Shown here: positions 42,244 through 51,159 of the stretch, piece after piece
Layout of the letters: each line of letters starts with the position of its first letter
Position numbering within the stretch: the first letter of the stretch is position 1
NCBI RefSeq assembly: GCF_003060865.1
Contig: NZ_CP028918.1
Span: 938,001 to 1,002,000 of the forward strand
Direction: 5' to 3'
Length of the DNA: 64,000 nt
Source of the DNA: Gemmobacter aquarius
Lineage (GTDB): Bacteria > Pseudomonadota > Alphaproteobacteria > Rhodobacterales > Rhodobacteraceae
Program-made: the position numbers and the translations under genes
The notes under the pieces: model-generated
Seen by the model: only the letters and a program-made list of their open reading frames with translations
Database searches by the model: none
What the model was told of the DNA's origin: nothing

Positions 42244-43326
42244 ATGGAATTGCGTGATCTGATCCGGGATTACATGCTGGTCCCAGGTCTTGCGGGGCAT
42301 GAGGACCGGATCCGTGCGCGGATCGCGGCGGACCTCGACCTGCTGGGGCTGGCGCACCGGACGGACCGTTTGGGCAACCTGTCCGCCACCATCGAGGGTG
42401 ATCCGGCGGCACCTGCGGTGCTGGTCTTTACGCATATGGACCAGTTGGGGTTCATCGTGCGCAAGGTCGAGTCGTCGGGGCTGATAAGGCTTGAACGGTT
42501 GGGCGGGGTGCCCGAGCGGGCGCTGGCGTCGCAGGCGGTGCTGGTGTGCACGCGCAAGGGTGATCTGGCGGGGGTGATCGCCAACAAGAGCCATCACGCG
42601 ACCACTCCGGACGAGAAATACCGCGTGCTGCCCTATGCCGAATTGTATGTGGACTGCGGCTTTGCATCCAAGGACGAGGCGCAGGCGGCGGGGGTGCGGA
42701 TCGGGGATGCGGTGGTCTACCGGCCGCAGGTTATCGACCTTGCGGGGGGGCGGATTGCCGGCACCTCGGTCGATGATCGCGCCGGATGCGCGGCGCTGGT
42801 GATGCTGGCCGAGCGGTTGATCGGGCGCAGCGCGGGGCCGACGGTGCATCTGGTCTGGTCGGTGCAAGAGGAGTTCAACCTGCGCGGCGTCTTGCCAGCG
42901 GCGGCGGCGGCCAAGCCCGATATCGCGTTCCAGATCGATTTGCTGCTGGCCTGCGACACGCCCGATATGGCGGGGCGGGGCGAGGTGACGCTGGGTGGCG
43001 GGCCGGGGATTTCGCTTTATTCTTTCCACGGGCGGGGCACGCTGAACGGGGTGATTCCGCATCCGGTTCTGGTCGGGCTGTTCGAGGATGTGGCCGAGGC
43101 GGAAGGCCTGCCCTTGCAGCGGTCGGCCCATACAGGGGCGCTGACCGACCTGTCCTATATCCAGTTCATGGGGGAGGAGGGGGTGGCCTGCCTCGATGTC
43201 GGGTTTCCGATGCGCTATACGCATTCGTCGCTGGAAGTGTGCGATCCGGCTGATGTGGCGGGGATGGTGGAGCTGCTCGATGCCGCGATAGCGCGGATCG
43301 GGCCGGAGATGCGGTTGATCCGATGA
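42244..43326 (+). CDS. M42-family metallopeptidase (SgcX-like)
   Basis: 360 residues. M42/M20-type zinc marks: VLVFTHMDQLGFIV (His-x-Asp), GTSVDDRAGCAALV (bridging Asp), WSVQEEFNLRG (Glu-Glu), HTGALTDL, and TH in YTHSSLEV. Members act as aminopeptidases or glycan-related hydrolases; E. coli SgcX is in a sugar operon with SgcQ, as here. Overlaps the kinase start by 4 nt. Confidence 0.87.
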   Translation: MELRDLIRDYMLVPGLAGHEDRIRARIAADLDLLGLAHRTDRLGNLSATIEGDPAAPAVLVFTHMDQLGFIVRKVESSGLIRLERLGGVPERALASQAVLVCTRKGDLAGVIANKSHHATTPDEKYRVLPYAELYVDCGFASKDEAQAAGVRIGDAVVYRPQVIDLAGGRIAGTSVDDRAGCAALVMLAERLIGRSAGPTVHLVWSVQEEFNLRGVLPAAAAAKPDIAFQIDLLLACDTPDMAGRGEVTLGGGPGISLYSFHGRGTLNGVIPHPVLVGLFEDVAEAEGLPLQRSAHTGALTDLSYIQFMGEEGVACLDVGFPMRYTHSSLEVCDPADVAGMVELLDAAIARIGPEMRLIR

Positions 43327-44813
43327 GCTATACGCTGGGGGTGGATATCGGCACCTTCGAGACGAAGGGGGTGCTGGTCGATGCGGGCGGCGGGATTGTG
43401 GCCACCGCGACGCGCGCGCACAAGATGCTGGTGCCGAGGCCGGGGTGGGCCGAACACCGCGCCGACGAGGATTGGTGGGGCGATTTCGTTTTCGTCACGC
43501 GCGCCCTGCTGGCGCAATCGGGGATCGACCCCAAGGCGATAGCGGCGGTCGCGGCAAGTGCGATCGGGCCTTGCATGCTGCCGGTCGATGCGGCGGGCGC
43601 GCCGCTGATGAACGGGGTGCTTTACGGGGTCGATACGCGCGCCTTGGCCGAGGTGGCCGAGCTGACCGACCGGATCGGCGAGGCGCGGATCATGCAGGTC
43701 TGCGGCAATGCGCTGACGTCGCAATCGGTGGGGCCGAAGATCTTGTGGCTGGCGCGGACCCATCCCGAACTGTTCGCGCGGACGGCGAAGGTTCTGACCT
43801 CGACCAGTTACGTGACATGGAAGCTGACGGGCGAGCATGTGATCGACCATTACACGGCGGCGAATTTCTCGCCTTTGTATGATGTGAACAAGCTGGCATG
43901 GACCGATGCCTTGGCAGGCGACATCATCGATCTGGCCCGTTTGCCGCGTCTGGCTTGGTCGACCGATATCGCGGGCAGCGTGACGGCGGCGGCGGCGGCT
44001 GAAACGGGGCTGGCGGTGGGCACTCCGGTCACGGTGGGCACCATCGATGCGGCGGCAGAGGCGGTCAGCGTGGGCGTGCAATCGCCCGGCGAGATGATGA
44101 TGATGTATGGGTCGACCATCTTCATCATCCAGGTGACCTCGGATCCCGTGCGCGATGCGCGGCTGTGGTATGCGCCGTGGTTGTTTCCGGGGATGCATGC
44201 GTCAATGGCCGGTCTTGCGACGAGCGGGACGCTGACGCACTGGTTCCGCGACCAGCTGGCACGGGATGCGGATTTCGCGGCGCTGGCGGCCGAGGCCGAG
44301 GCCAGCCCCAAGGGGGCGAAGGGTCTGTTGTGTCTGCCCTATTTCAGCGGCGAGCGGACGCCCATTTATGACCCGATGGCGCGGGGGGCTTTCTTTGGCC
44401 TGAACCTGACGCATACGCGGGGGGATATGTTCCGTGCGGCCATCGAAGGGGTGGCTGCGGGCACGGCGCATGTGCTGGAGACCTATGCCGAGGTCGGGGC
44501 TTCGCCCCGCCGCGTGCTTGCGGTGGGCGGCGGGGTGAAGAACGCGGTCTGGATGCAGGCGACATCGGACCTTTCCGGCGAGGCGCAGATCGTCTGCGAA
44601 AAGACCGTGGGGGCGAGTTACGGCGATGCCTTTCTTGCCGCCGTGGCGGTTGGGCATGCGATTGCCGAGGAGATCACGGAATGGAACCCCGTGGCGCGGG
44701 TGGTTTCTCCCGAGCCGGTCGAGGCCTACAAGCGGCAATATCCGCTGTTCAAGGCGCTGTATCTCGCGACCAAGGACATCGCGCATGACCTGGGGGCGGG
44801 CGATGCGGTTTGA
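43323..44813 (+). CDS. FGGY-family carbohydrate kinase
   Basis: 496 residues. Phosphate 1 motif LGVDIGTFETKGVLVD at the start, ISGER-like FSGERTPIYDP, and ADP-binding VLAVGGGVKNAVWMQATSDL near the C terminus. It phosphorylates a pentose, hexose or polyol such as xylulose, fuculose or rhamnulose. Coupled to the M42 gene upstream; overlaps the creatininase-like gene by 11 nt. Confidence 0.9.
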   Translation: MSYTLGVDIGTFETKGVLVDAGGGIVATATRAHKMLVPRPGWAEHRADEDWWGDFVFVTRALLAQSGIDPKAIAAVAASAIGPCMLPVDAAGAPLMNGVLYGVDTRALAEVAELTDRIGEARIMQVCGNALTSQSVGPKILWLARTHPELFARTAKVLTSTSYVTWKLTGEHVIDHYTAANFSPLYDVNKLAWTDALAGDIIDLARLPRLAWSTDIAGSVTAAAAAETGLAVGTPVTVGTIDAAAEAVSVGVQSPGEMMMMYGSTIFIIQVTSDPVRDARLWYAPWLFPGMHASMAGLATSGTLTHWFRDQLARDADFAALAAEAEASPKGAKGLLCLPYFSGERTPIYDPMARGAFFGLNLTHTRGDMFRAAIEGVAAGTAHVLETYAEVGASPRRVLAVGGGVKNAVWMQATSDLSGEAQIVCEKTVGASYGDAFLAAVAVGHAIAEEITEWNPVARVVSPEPVEAYKRQYPLFKALYLATKDIAHDLGAGDAV

Positions 44814-45534
44814 CAGGATGCGACCCCACCAGATCGCCGAAGCGGTGGCGGCGAACACTCCGGTCGTGCTTCCCATCGGGGTGATGGAATATCACGGCGA
44901 ACACCTTCCGGCGGGTGTGGATTTGCTTGCAGTGACCGAGACCTTGGCGCGGTTGGGCGATGATGTGGTGGTACTGCCGCCCTTTGCCTATGGCGCGGCG
45001 AGTTTTGCCGTGGCGGGACCGGGGTCGGGGACGTCGCATGTGGGCGCTTCGGTGATCCAGCCGATGGCCGAGGCGCTGTTTGGCGCCTTGCTCGCCACGG
45101 GGTTTCGCAACATCCACGGGGTGATCCACCACCAGACCGAAGGCTTCGATCAGGGGATGCCGACCGACCTTGCCTTTCGTCTGGCGGGGCGCAATGCGGT
45201 GATGAAATGGCTTGAGGCCGAGCGCGGCCTTGGCTGGTGGGGCGACCGCAGGATGCAGGGCTATTATGCGGCGCAGGCAGCGGGGGCGGACCCGTTCAAC
45301 TGGATTCGCATCCACCCGTTGTTTCCGAAGAACGACGTGCTGCCCTTTGACCATGCAGGCGAGGGCGAGACGGCGCTGATGCTGGCGCTGGCACCCGAGA
45401 CGGTGGCGATGGAGCGGGCGCTGGAGGGCGGGCACTGGTACACCGAGACGGCAGTTTCGGCGACGGCCGAACTGGGCGAGGCGGGCGTGGCCGTGGCGCT
45501 GGCGCATCTGCGGCATGTGTTGGGATTGGGGTGA
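44803..45534 (+). CDS. Creatininase-family protein
   Basis: 243 residues from ATG 44803 inside the end of the kinase gene. PIGVMEYHGEHLPAGVDLL carries the metal Glu, His and Asp of the family; GVIHHQTEGFDQG follows, and a later Glu lies in AGEGETALML. Members hydrolyse cyclic amides such as creatinine or formamidopyrimidines. Its substrate in this sugar locus is unknown. Confidence 0.85.
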   Translation: MRFDRMRPHQIAEAVAANTPVVLPIGVMEYHGEHLPAGVDLLAVTETLARLGDDVVVLPPFAYGAASFAVAGPGSGTSHVGASVIQPMAEALFGALLATGFRNIHGVIHHQTEGFDQGMPTDLAFRLAGRNAVMKWLEAERGLGWWGDRRMQGYYAAQAAGADPFNWIRIHPLFPKNDVLPFDHAGEGETALMLALAPETVAMERALEGGHWYTETAVSATAELGEAGVAVALAHLRHVLGLG

Positions 45535-45539
45535 GCCCG

Positions 45540-45615
45540 AAGATTTTTCTGCGAAAAATCTTGCAGGCGATCCTTCTGCGAAGGATCTTTTGCGCGGGGA
45601 CCCTTCGCAGAAGAT
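45540..45615. repeat. Three consecutive TGCGAA-type hairpins
   Basis: AAGATTTTTC/GAAAAATCTT around TGC (45540-45562), GATCCTTC/GAAGGATC around TGC (45569-45587), CTTC/GAAG around GCA (about 45603-45613). They fill the convergent gap between the creatininase-like gene and fucU. Termination or mRNA stabilising roles are likely. Confidence 0.65.
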
Positions 45616-45616
45616 T

Positions 45617-46087
45617 TTAGGCAGTGCGTTCCGACAGCGGCGGAAGGTCGATCACGCCCTTTTTCAGGATGAAGCAGCCGTAAGGGCCGCTGTCGGCGGT
45701 GCGGATAATGGCGAAGGCGCGTTTCGCCTCGGCGTAGAAGGCGAAGCGTTCGAGGGCGCGCATCGGGACGGGGCGGTCTTCAGCCGCGTCGATGGTTGCC
45801 TGCATGCGGGCAAAGACCGGCACTTGGGCGTAGGGGTCGCCTACCACCTGCATGCGTGCGACAGGGGCATCGACAAAAGTGTCGAGCGGCATCAGCGACA
45901 GGATCGCGGCGGTGGCGGTAGGGATGTCGCAGCCTGACATATCGACCAGTTTGCCGTAAGTGGTTTGCGCAGCGATGGTCGCGGCGGGGTGGTTCACGTC
46001 ACAGATCACCAGATCGTCACCATGGCCCATCTGCATGAGGATATGGACGATTTCGGCAGACAGTCGCTGGTCGATGCCCTTTAGCAT
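45617..46087 (-). CDS. fucU: FucU/RbsD-type sugar mutarotase, copy 1
   Basis: 156 residues from ATG 46087. Starts MLKGIDQRLSAEIVHILMQMGHGDDLVICDVNHPA, the FucU pattern with catalytic His in GHGD, and ends with AFAIIRTADSGPYGCFILKKGV. It interconverts alpha and beta sugar anomers. Last gene of the leftward permease operon. A paralogue is at 52271. Confidence 0.88.
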   Translation of the reverse strand: MLKGIDQRLSAEIVHILMQMGHGDDLVICDVNHPAATIAAQTTYGKLVDMSGCDIPTATAAILSLMPLDTFVDAPVARMQVVGDPYAQVPVFARMQATIDAAEDRPVPMRALERFAFYAEAKRAFAIIRTADSGPYGCFILKKGVIDLPPLSERTA

Positions 46088-46115
46088 GAGGGTGTGTCCG
46101 GGTCCGCCGCCCAAC

Positions 46116-46180
46116 GAATTTTCTGCGAAAATTCAGGGCCTGCGGTCAGTTTCGGAGCGCAGATTTTTCGCAGGAAAATC
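46116..46180. repeat. Two AATTTTC-TGC-GAAAATT palindromes
   Basis: GAATTTTCTGCGAAAATTC (46116-46134) and GATTTT/GAAAATC around TCGCAG (46162-46180), between permease 2 and fucU. Same family as the palindromes at 53714-53769. Confidence 0.65.
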
Positions 46181-46181
46181 G

Positions 46182-47105
46182 TCATTTCACCGCACCTGCC
46201 GCCATGCCCTTGATGATGTAGCGTTCCAGCACGACGCCGATCACGATCAGCGGCAGGATCGCTGCGAAGGAGAGGGCGGCCATGCTCCACCACGAAATGC
46301 CTTGGCTGCCGGTCTGGCTTGCGACCATCACGGGAAGGGTGTTGGCGTAGGTCGAGGTCAGCAGGGCGGCAAAGAAGTATTCGTTCCATGTCAGCACCAG
46401 CGACAGGATGAAGGCCGCGACCATGCCGGGCAGGGCGATGGGCAGGATGATGGTGGCGAAGGCGCCCCAGATCGACAGGCCGTCGACAAGGGCGGCCTCT
46501 TCCAACTCGGTCGGGATAGAGCCGAACTGGTCGCGCATGATCCAGATGACGATCGGCAGCACCGAGAGGGTGTAGAGCAGGATCAGGCCCACGCGGGTGT
46601 CGAGCAGGGCCAATTCCTTGTAGAGGACGAGGAAGGGCAGGGCGAGCACCACGGGCGGCAGGATCAGTTGGCTCAGGAAGAAGAACGAGATGTCGGCGTT
46701 CTTCATCCACAGGAATTTGTAGCTGAAGCGCGACAGGCCATAGGCCGCAAGGCTGCCCAAGGCGACGGCAAGGGCCGAAGAGGTGAGCGAGATGATGGCC
46801 GAATTCCAGAACCGCTTCATGAATTCGGCGCGCACGGTGCTTTCCGCCCCGATGGTGTCGGGCGACAGGCCGAGGGATTTCCAGCCGATCCATTTCGGGG
46901 TGAAATCCACGAAGGGGATCAGGTTTCCCTTCATCACGTTGGGGGCCATCTTGAAGCTGGTGGTGATGGTCCAGTAGATCGGGAACAGACAAATTATGGC
47001 CCAGAGGATCAGCACGCCATAGATCGCGATGCGGCTGGTCCACCATTTCGCGCGGTGGTTCAGGTCGGTCGAGGTGTCGCGGAAGATCTGGGTGCTGGCG
47101 GTCAT
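46182..47105 (-). CDS. Sugar ABC permease, MalG type
   Basis: 307 residues with about six membrane helices and the EAA loop ELEEAALVDGLSIWGAFATIILPIALPG. Inner-membrane half of the importer whose partners are the permease directly upstream (4-nt overlap), the binding protein at 49266 and the ATPase at 51160. Confidence 0.9.
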   Translation of the reverse strand: MTASTQIFRDTSTDLNHRAKWWTSRIAIYGVLILWAIICLFPIYWTITTSFKMAPNVMKGNLIPFVDFTPKWIGWKSLGLSPDTIGAESTVRAEFMKRFWNSAIISLTSSALAVALGSLAAYGLSRFSYKFLWMKNADISFFFLSQLILPPVVLALPFLVLYKELALLDTRVGLILLYTLSVLPIVIWIMRDQFGSIPTELEEAALVDGLSIWGAFATIILPIALPGMVAAFILSLVLTWNEYFFAALLTSTYANTLPVMVASQTGSQGISWWSMAALSFAAILPLIVIGVVLERYIIKGMAAGAVK

Positions 47106-48205
47106 GTGCGGGGCCTTGCGAAACGGTCGGCGAGTTTCATCAGGATGGTCATCGCGATGATGATGACGACGAGGTAGACCATCGCAAGCAAGGTGCCGTA
47201 GCCCACGTTCGAGCGGTCACGGTATTCGCGGAAGATGAAGCTGGTGACGGTATCGGTCGCCCCGCCGGGGCCGCCGGAGGTGACGTTGATCACCACATCG
47301 GCCAGTTTCAGCTTGAAGATGATGCGGATCAGGATCGCGGTGATCGAGACAGGCAGCATCAGGGGGAAGGTGACCTCCCAGAAATTGCGCCAGCCGTTGG
47401 CGCCGTCGACCTTGGCCGCCTCGTTCAGCTCTTTCGGAATGGCCTGCAATCCGGCGAGGATCATGATCATCATGAAGGGGATGTAGGTCCAGGCGTCCAT
47501 CGCCATGATCGTCAGGCGGGCGATTTCGGGGGTGCCGAAGAACGAGGGCGTGTCCCAGCCGAGGAAGCGACCAAGGCGGGCGAGGGGGCCGTAGCGGGCC
47601 TCGAGCATGGATTTGCCGATCATCCACGACACGGCGACGGGTGACAGCATCAGGGGCAAAAGGAAGGCCACGCGAAAGAATTTGCGGGCGCGGATTTCGG
47701 CGTTCAGCAGCAGGGCGAGGCCGAAGGCGATGGCATATTCGACGATGATCGCGGCGGTGTAGAGCACCATGTTCCACATGGCGTTCCAGTAGAACGGGTC
47801 GGCCCACATCTGGCGGATGTTATCGAACCCGTTGAACTGCCGCCCGTCGGGGCTGGAAAGGTTCCAGCTGGAAAACGCGATCAGAAGGCCGAACAGGAGC
47901 GGAAAGACGGTGAGCGAGACGACGAACAGGGCGGCGGGCAGCACGAAGAGGGTGCGCTTGCCCTGCTCGCCCCGGATCAGCACCTGCGCCCAGCACAGCG
48001 CCGTGGCCCAGAGGCAAAAGGCGTAGAGCGTGGGCCGCCACGTGGTGAAGCCCCAGTCGCCATGCCCCGTGGCCTGCAAGGTTTGCAGGGTGGCGGTCAG
48101 CGCCATGATGGCGGCTGACCCCCAGATGATGCCATGCCCGAACGCCTTGCGGCGCGGCGAGATGTCGTCGTTCGTGACGACGTGGAGGAGATCACCGTTG
48201 CTCAT
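47102..48205 (-). CDS. Sugar ABC permease, MalF type
   Basis: 367 residues, several N-terminal helices plus the transport domain; EAA loop KELNEAAKVDGANGWRNFWEVTFPLMLP. The annotated ATG (48205) has no ribosome site and lies within operator site 3, so the message may be leaderless or start at a later codon. Separated from its binding protein gene by an A/T-rich foreign-looking gene. Confidence 0.88.
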   Translation of the reverse strand: MSNGDLLHVVTNDDISPRRKAFGHGIIWGSAAIMALTATLQTLQATGHGDWGFTTWRPTLYAFCLWATALCWAQVLIRGEQGKRTLFVLPAALFVVSLTVFPLLFGLLIAFSSWNLSSPDGRQFNGFDNIRQMWADPFYWNAMWNMVLYTAAIIVEYAIAFGLALLLNAEIRARKFFRVAFLLPLMLSPVAVSWMIGKSMLEARYGPLARLGRFLGWDTPSFFGTPEIARLTIMAMDAWTYIPFMMIMILAGLQAIPKELNEAAKVDGANGWRNFWEVTFPLMLPVSITAILIRIIFKLKLADVVINVTSGGPGGATDTVTSFIFREYRDRSNVGYGTLLAMVYLVVIIIAMTILMKLADRFARPRT

Positions 48206-48218
48206 ACTAGCATGTTAG
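48203..48218. promoter_or_regulatory. Operator-like site (reverse of CTAACATGCTAGTATG), site 3 of 4
   Basis: Forward strand CATACTAGCATGTTAG; on the coding strand of the permease it reads CTAACATGCTAGTATG, ending in the permease ATG. Fits repression of the permease-permease-fucU transcript by the GntR regulator. Confidence 0.72.
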
Positions 48219-48252
48219 CGGTGGGGTGGGGGTGTGGCAAGGGGTGGGGTGT

Positions 48253-49143
48253 TTACAGTTCTGGCGCGCTTCCTCCCAAGTTCGATTTAAAATCGTTCAG
48301 TTCGGCCTCAACTTTGCCTATTTCTTCTTCTTTTGCGGCGTTATTAATCGTCAACGACTTAACGTAAAGTTCCGTGTCGAACGCAAGCATCGAGAATGAA
48401 CTTAGTGCGGGCGTATCGGCCATACCACCCTCACCAACTGTTATTATCGTACCGCATCCCTGTGTGAGCCAGTTGGCCGTGCCTTCTAAGTGCTTTAGGC
48501 TGTAAGGATCAATGCTAAACATGACATCGCCATTTCCTCCAAAGATTGGCTTACCCCATATACAGGCCTTGTTAGCTTTCAATTCATTGTTGGCAGTCCA
48601 AGAATAGTTGGCTTGGTTGGCAGTCCCAGCTCGACCGTAGCCGTTGATTTGATCGAGGGTTACAGTGCCAAACTTTTTGAACGTTTGCTCCCAAAACTCT
48701 TTACGCCCAATTGTTCTATCGTCTGCGGAAACTCTACGATTCATTCCATAGATGAGGCGACTCTCAGGGTCGGGCAGGAAAAACAGATAAAGTGCGTCTT
48801 CTACAGCGCCTTTGGTCGTAACATTAACCTTCATTACGTGATCGAATAGAGGAAAACTTACAGACACACGCTCTCTGCCCAAAGTTGCGTCATAATTCAC
48901 TATCGGTTCACCGAAACCGAAGTTTCCGCCAGCGAAGCGCGGATCACTGCCGATGTGTTGCAAGGCTTCGTCAAGACTCATTCCAATTCGGAAGCCTAGA
49001 AAGTCTATCAGAGGCGTCGCCGCGAAGTCAGTAGCACCTTTTGAGATGCCGGACCATTCAATGGTACGAGATGTATTAACATCTGCGAAACTGACATCAG
49101 CAAGCGCCAAGAACGAACAAGACAGTATCAAACCTTTCATCAT
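48253..49143 (-). CDS. Secreted hypothetical protein, A/T-rich insertion
   Basis: 296 residues with a signal peptide (MKGLILSCSFLALADVSFA). ATG 49143, AAAGGG upstream. Family not recognised; LLIDFLGFRIGMSLDEAL-like wording recalls small domains that follow signal peptides in secreted proteins. Base composition is far lower in GC than both neighbours, and it lies between the binding protein terminator and the permease promoter, splitting an ABC locus. Probable acquired gene. Confidence 0.65.
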   Translation of the reverse strand: MMKGLILSCSFLALADVSFADVNTSRTIEWSGISKGATDFAATPLIDFLGFRIGMSLDEALQHIGSDPRFAGGNFGFGEPIVNYDATLGRERVSVSFPLFDHVMKVNVTTKGAVEDALYLFFLPDPESRLIYGMNRRVSADDRTIGRKEFWEQTFKKFGTVTLDQINGYGRAGTANQANYSWTANNELKANKACIWGKPIFGGNGDVMFSIDPYSLKHLEGTANWLTQGCGTIITVGEGGMADTPALSSFSMLAFDTELYVKSLTINNAAKEEEIGKVEAELNDFKSNLGGSAPEL

Positions 49144-49206
49144 CACTCGTTACCCTTTCACGCTTAACGACAGACGAATAATTTACAACGAACTCCGGTT
49201 GTCAAC

Positions 49207-49236
49207 AAAAAACCCGCCGCGATCTCTCGCGGCGGG
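49207..49236 (-). terminator. Rho-independent terminator of the binding-protein gene
   Basis: On the minus strand CCCGCCGCG/CGCGGCGGG with a short loop, then a run of T. It starts 30 nt after the binding-protein stop, so this gene ends its own transcript. Confidence 0.88.
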
Positions 49237-49265
49237 TGCTTTCATCCTGCCCAGTCAGAACCGGA

Positions 49266-50894
49266 TCACAGCCCCAGACTTGCCTTGTACAGCTTGATCT
49301 GGTTGTCGCGGCCGATTTCGTCGGTGATTTTCTCCCATGCGGCAGCGATGGCGTCTGCCGTTTCCTGGGCCGATTTGTACTGGCCCGAGTAGCCCTTGGC
49401 CAGTTCGTCCTCGGCGACCGAGTAGTACTGGAAGATGCCCGGGATACGCGGTTCGACGGCGGCGTTGGGGTGGTTGTAGCTGTCGGCGTTCGAGCCGAGG
49501 TAATCCTCGACGAAAGCGCGGTCGTAGCCTGCGGCTTCCCATTCGTCATACTGGAAGTGCGAGTTCCGGTAGGGCTGGAAGCCCGACGGATAGGCCGACA
49601 TCCACAGCGACAGGTCTTTGCCGCCCAGATGGGCTGCGGCGGACCATGCGGCCTTGCGCTTTTTCTCGTCGCCCGAGACGCGGTTGGTGACATAGACGCC
49701 CCAGCCGAGGAAGGCCATGTTGGGCGCTTCGTTATAGGTCTCTTCCCAAGCGGCGGTCTGGCTGTTGTAAACCTTGTCCGAGCCGGGGTTGATGCCAAAG
49801 CCCACCACATCGCCCACGACCGAGGTGTCGGAGGTGCGGGCGTTCGAGCCGATGTCGCCCCACCACATCAGCATCGAACCGGTGCCGGCGAGGAATTGCG
49901 AGAAGCCGGTGGTGCCGGGGTCGGCGTTGATCTGGTCGGCGGGGTAGGCGTTGGCCGCGATCAGGTCCATCACGTCCTGGATCGCCTGCACGAAGGCAGG
50001 GTTGTTGACGCGGGGCTTCATGGTTTCGGGGTCGAACAGCCATGCCGGATCGTTCGGATGCTTGGCATAGGCGGCCGCGCGGTTTTCGAGGAAGTAGAAG
50101 CCGAAGCCGCCCCAGCCCTTGAGCGGGTCGAGGTAGCCCACGGCGGGCTGGCCGGTCAGCGGGTCGGTCTGGCCGATGACGGCCTTGGACACGGCGTTGA
50201 TCTCTTGCCAGGTTTTCGGAACGGCAGCGCCGCCGATCGCGCCCTCGCCGAAGTAGTCGGTGCGGTAGGCGAAGGTGTGGCAGTCGCCGTCGATCGAGAT
50301 GCGGTAGGTCTTGCCGTCCCAGGTGCCGACGGGGGCCTTAAGGTAGTTCACATAGTCGTCCATCTCGATCTGGGTTTTGACCCAGTCGGGCATTTCGTCC
50401 AAGAGGCCCTTGCTGGCGGTGTCGCCTTCGAGCGGGGCACCCATGGCGAGGATGTCGAAATCGACGGTGCCGGTGGCGATGCTTTGCTGCAGGCGCGGGT
50501 TGTAATCGGCCTGTGCGAGGTCGATCCAGTTGATTTTCGCGCCGGTATAGGTTTCCCAGCCCTTGAGCAGGCCGCGGAACAGGATGTTGTGCAGCCCGTT
50601 GTTGTTGATGCCGAAGAAGGTCAGCTCGACGCCGGCGAATTCACCCTCGGCCACGTTGGCCTTGGTGGCGCCGAGGGTCATTTCACCGACCTTCTGCCAA
50701 TCGGCATCGGTGGGCGAGCCAGCGCCGACGCCCGGAATTTTCAGGATTTCGGCGCGGACATTGCCGTGGCTTTCGGCGAATGCCGGACGGGCCAGCGGGC
50801 CCATCGCGGTGACGGCGCCAAGTGCTGTGGCACCCTGCAGCATGCGGCGGCGGCTCATCTTCGAGCGCATCGCGTTGTAGAGATCGACTTTCAC
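49266..50894 (-). CDS. Sugar ABC substrate-binding protein with Tat signal
   Basis: 542 residues, family 1 extracellular solute-binding. Twin-arginine signal SKMSRRRMLQGATALGAVTAMGPLARPAFA; TYRISIDGDCHTFAYRTDYFGEGA, GKDLSLWMSAYPSGFQPYR. It delivers a sugar or oligosaccharide to the MalFG-type permeases. Divergent from the ATPase gene. The Tat route suggests folding before export. Confidence 0.9.
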   Translation of the reverse strand: MKVDLYNAMRSKMSRRRMLQGATALGAVTAMGPLARPAFAESHGNVRAEILKIPGVGAGSPTDADWQKVGEMTLGATKANVAEGEFAGVELTFFGINNNGLHNILFRGLLKGWETYTGAKINWIDLAQADYNPRLQQSIATGTVDFDILAMGAPLEGDTASKGLLDEMPDWVKTQIEMDDYVNYLKAPVGTWDGKTYRISIDGDCHTFAYRTDYFGEGAIGGAAVPKTWQEINAVSKAVIGQTDPLTGQPAVGYLDPLKGWGGFGFYFLENRAAAYAKHPNDPAWLFDPETMKPRVNNPAFVQAIQDVMDLIAANAYPADQINADPGTTGFSQFLAGTGSMLMWWGDIGSNARTSDTSVVGDVVGFGINPGSDKVYNSQTAAWEETYNEAPNMAFLGWGVYVTNRVSGDEKKRKAAWSAAAHLGGKDLSLWMSAYPSGFQPYRNSHFQYDEWEAAGYDRAFVEDYLGSNADSYNHPNAAVEPRIPGIFQYYSVAEDELAKGYSGQYKSAQETADAIAAAWEKITDEIGRDNQIKLYKASLGL

Positions 50895-51073
50895 GGTAAC
50901 GTCCTCCCCTTGTGCCGCGTGTTCCCCTTTGGGCGGCGGCTTATCCTTCGGTTGCTTTCGCGAGATGCCATGCGCCCCGTCGGGTCACGTCATGGTGCGA
51001 AGGGCCTCCCAACCCCGCGTCACGGCAGTCCTCGGGTGGAGCTTGGCAAGCGGTTCGTCCCCTGTCAAGAATT

Positions 51074-51089
51074 CTAACATGTTAGTATG
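51074..51089. promoter_or_regulatory. Operator-like site CTAACATGTTAGTATG, site 4 of 4
   Basis: In the 265-bp divergent gap between the binding-protein gene and the ABC ATPase gene, 71 nt before the ATPase ATG. It contains the full CTAACATGTTAG palindrome, as in site 1. Confidence 0.75.
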
Positions 51090-51159
51090 ATTAGTGCGTG
51101 GACAGGTCCGCCCGCCTTCGCTACCTAATCAGGGCTGGACGACCGGGAAGGGTGCGAGG

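Noticed and set aside
29000..48000. Many long frames opposite catabolic genes (for example 28830-30245, 30357-31337, 34442-35581, 45960-47177)
   Set aside because: Shadows caused by very high GC in third codon positions; the genes on the other strand carry clear family motifs.
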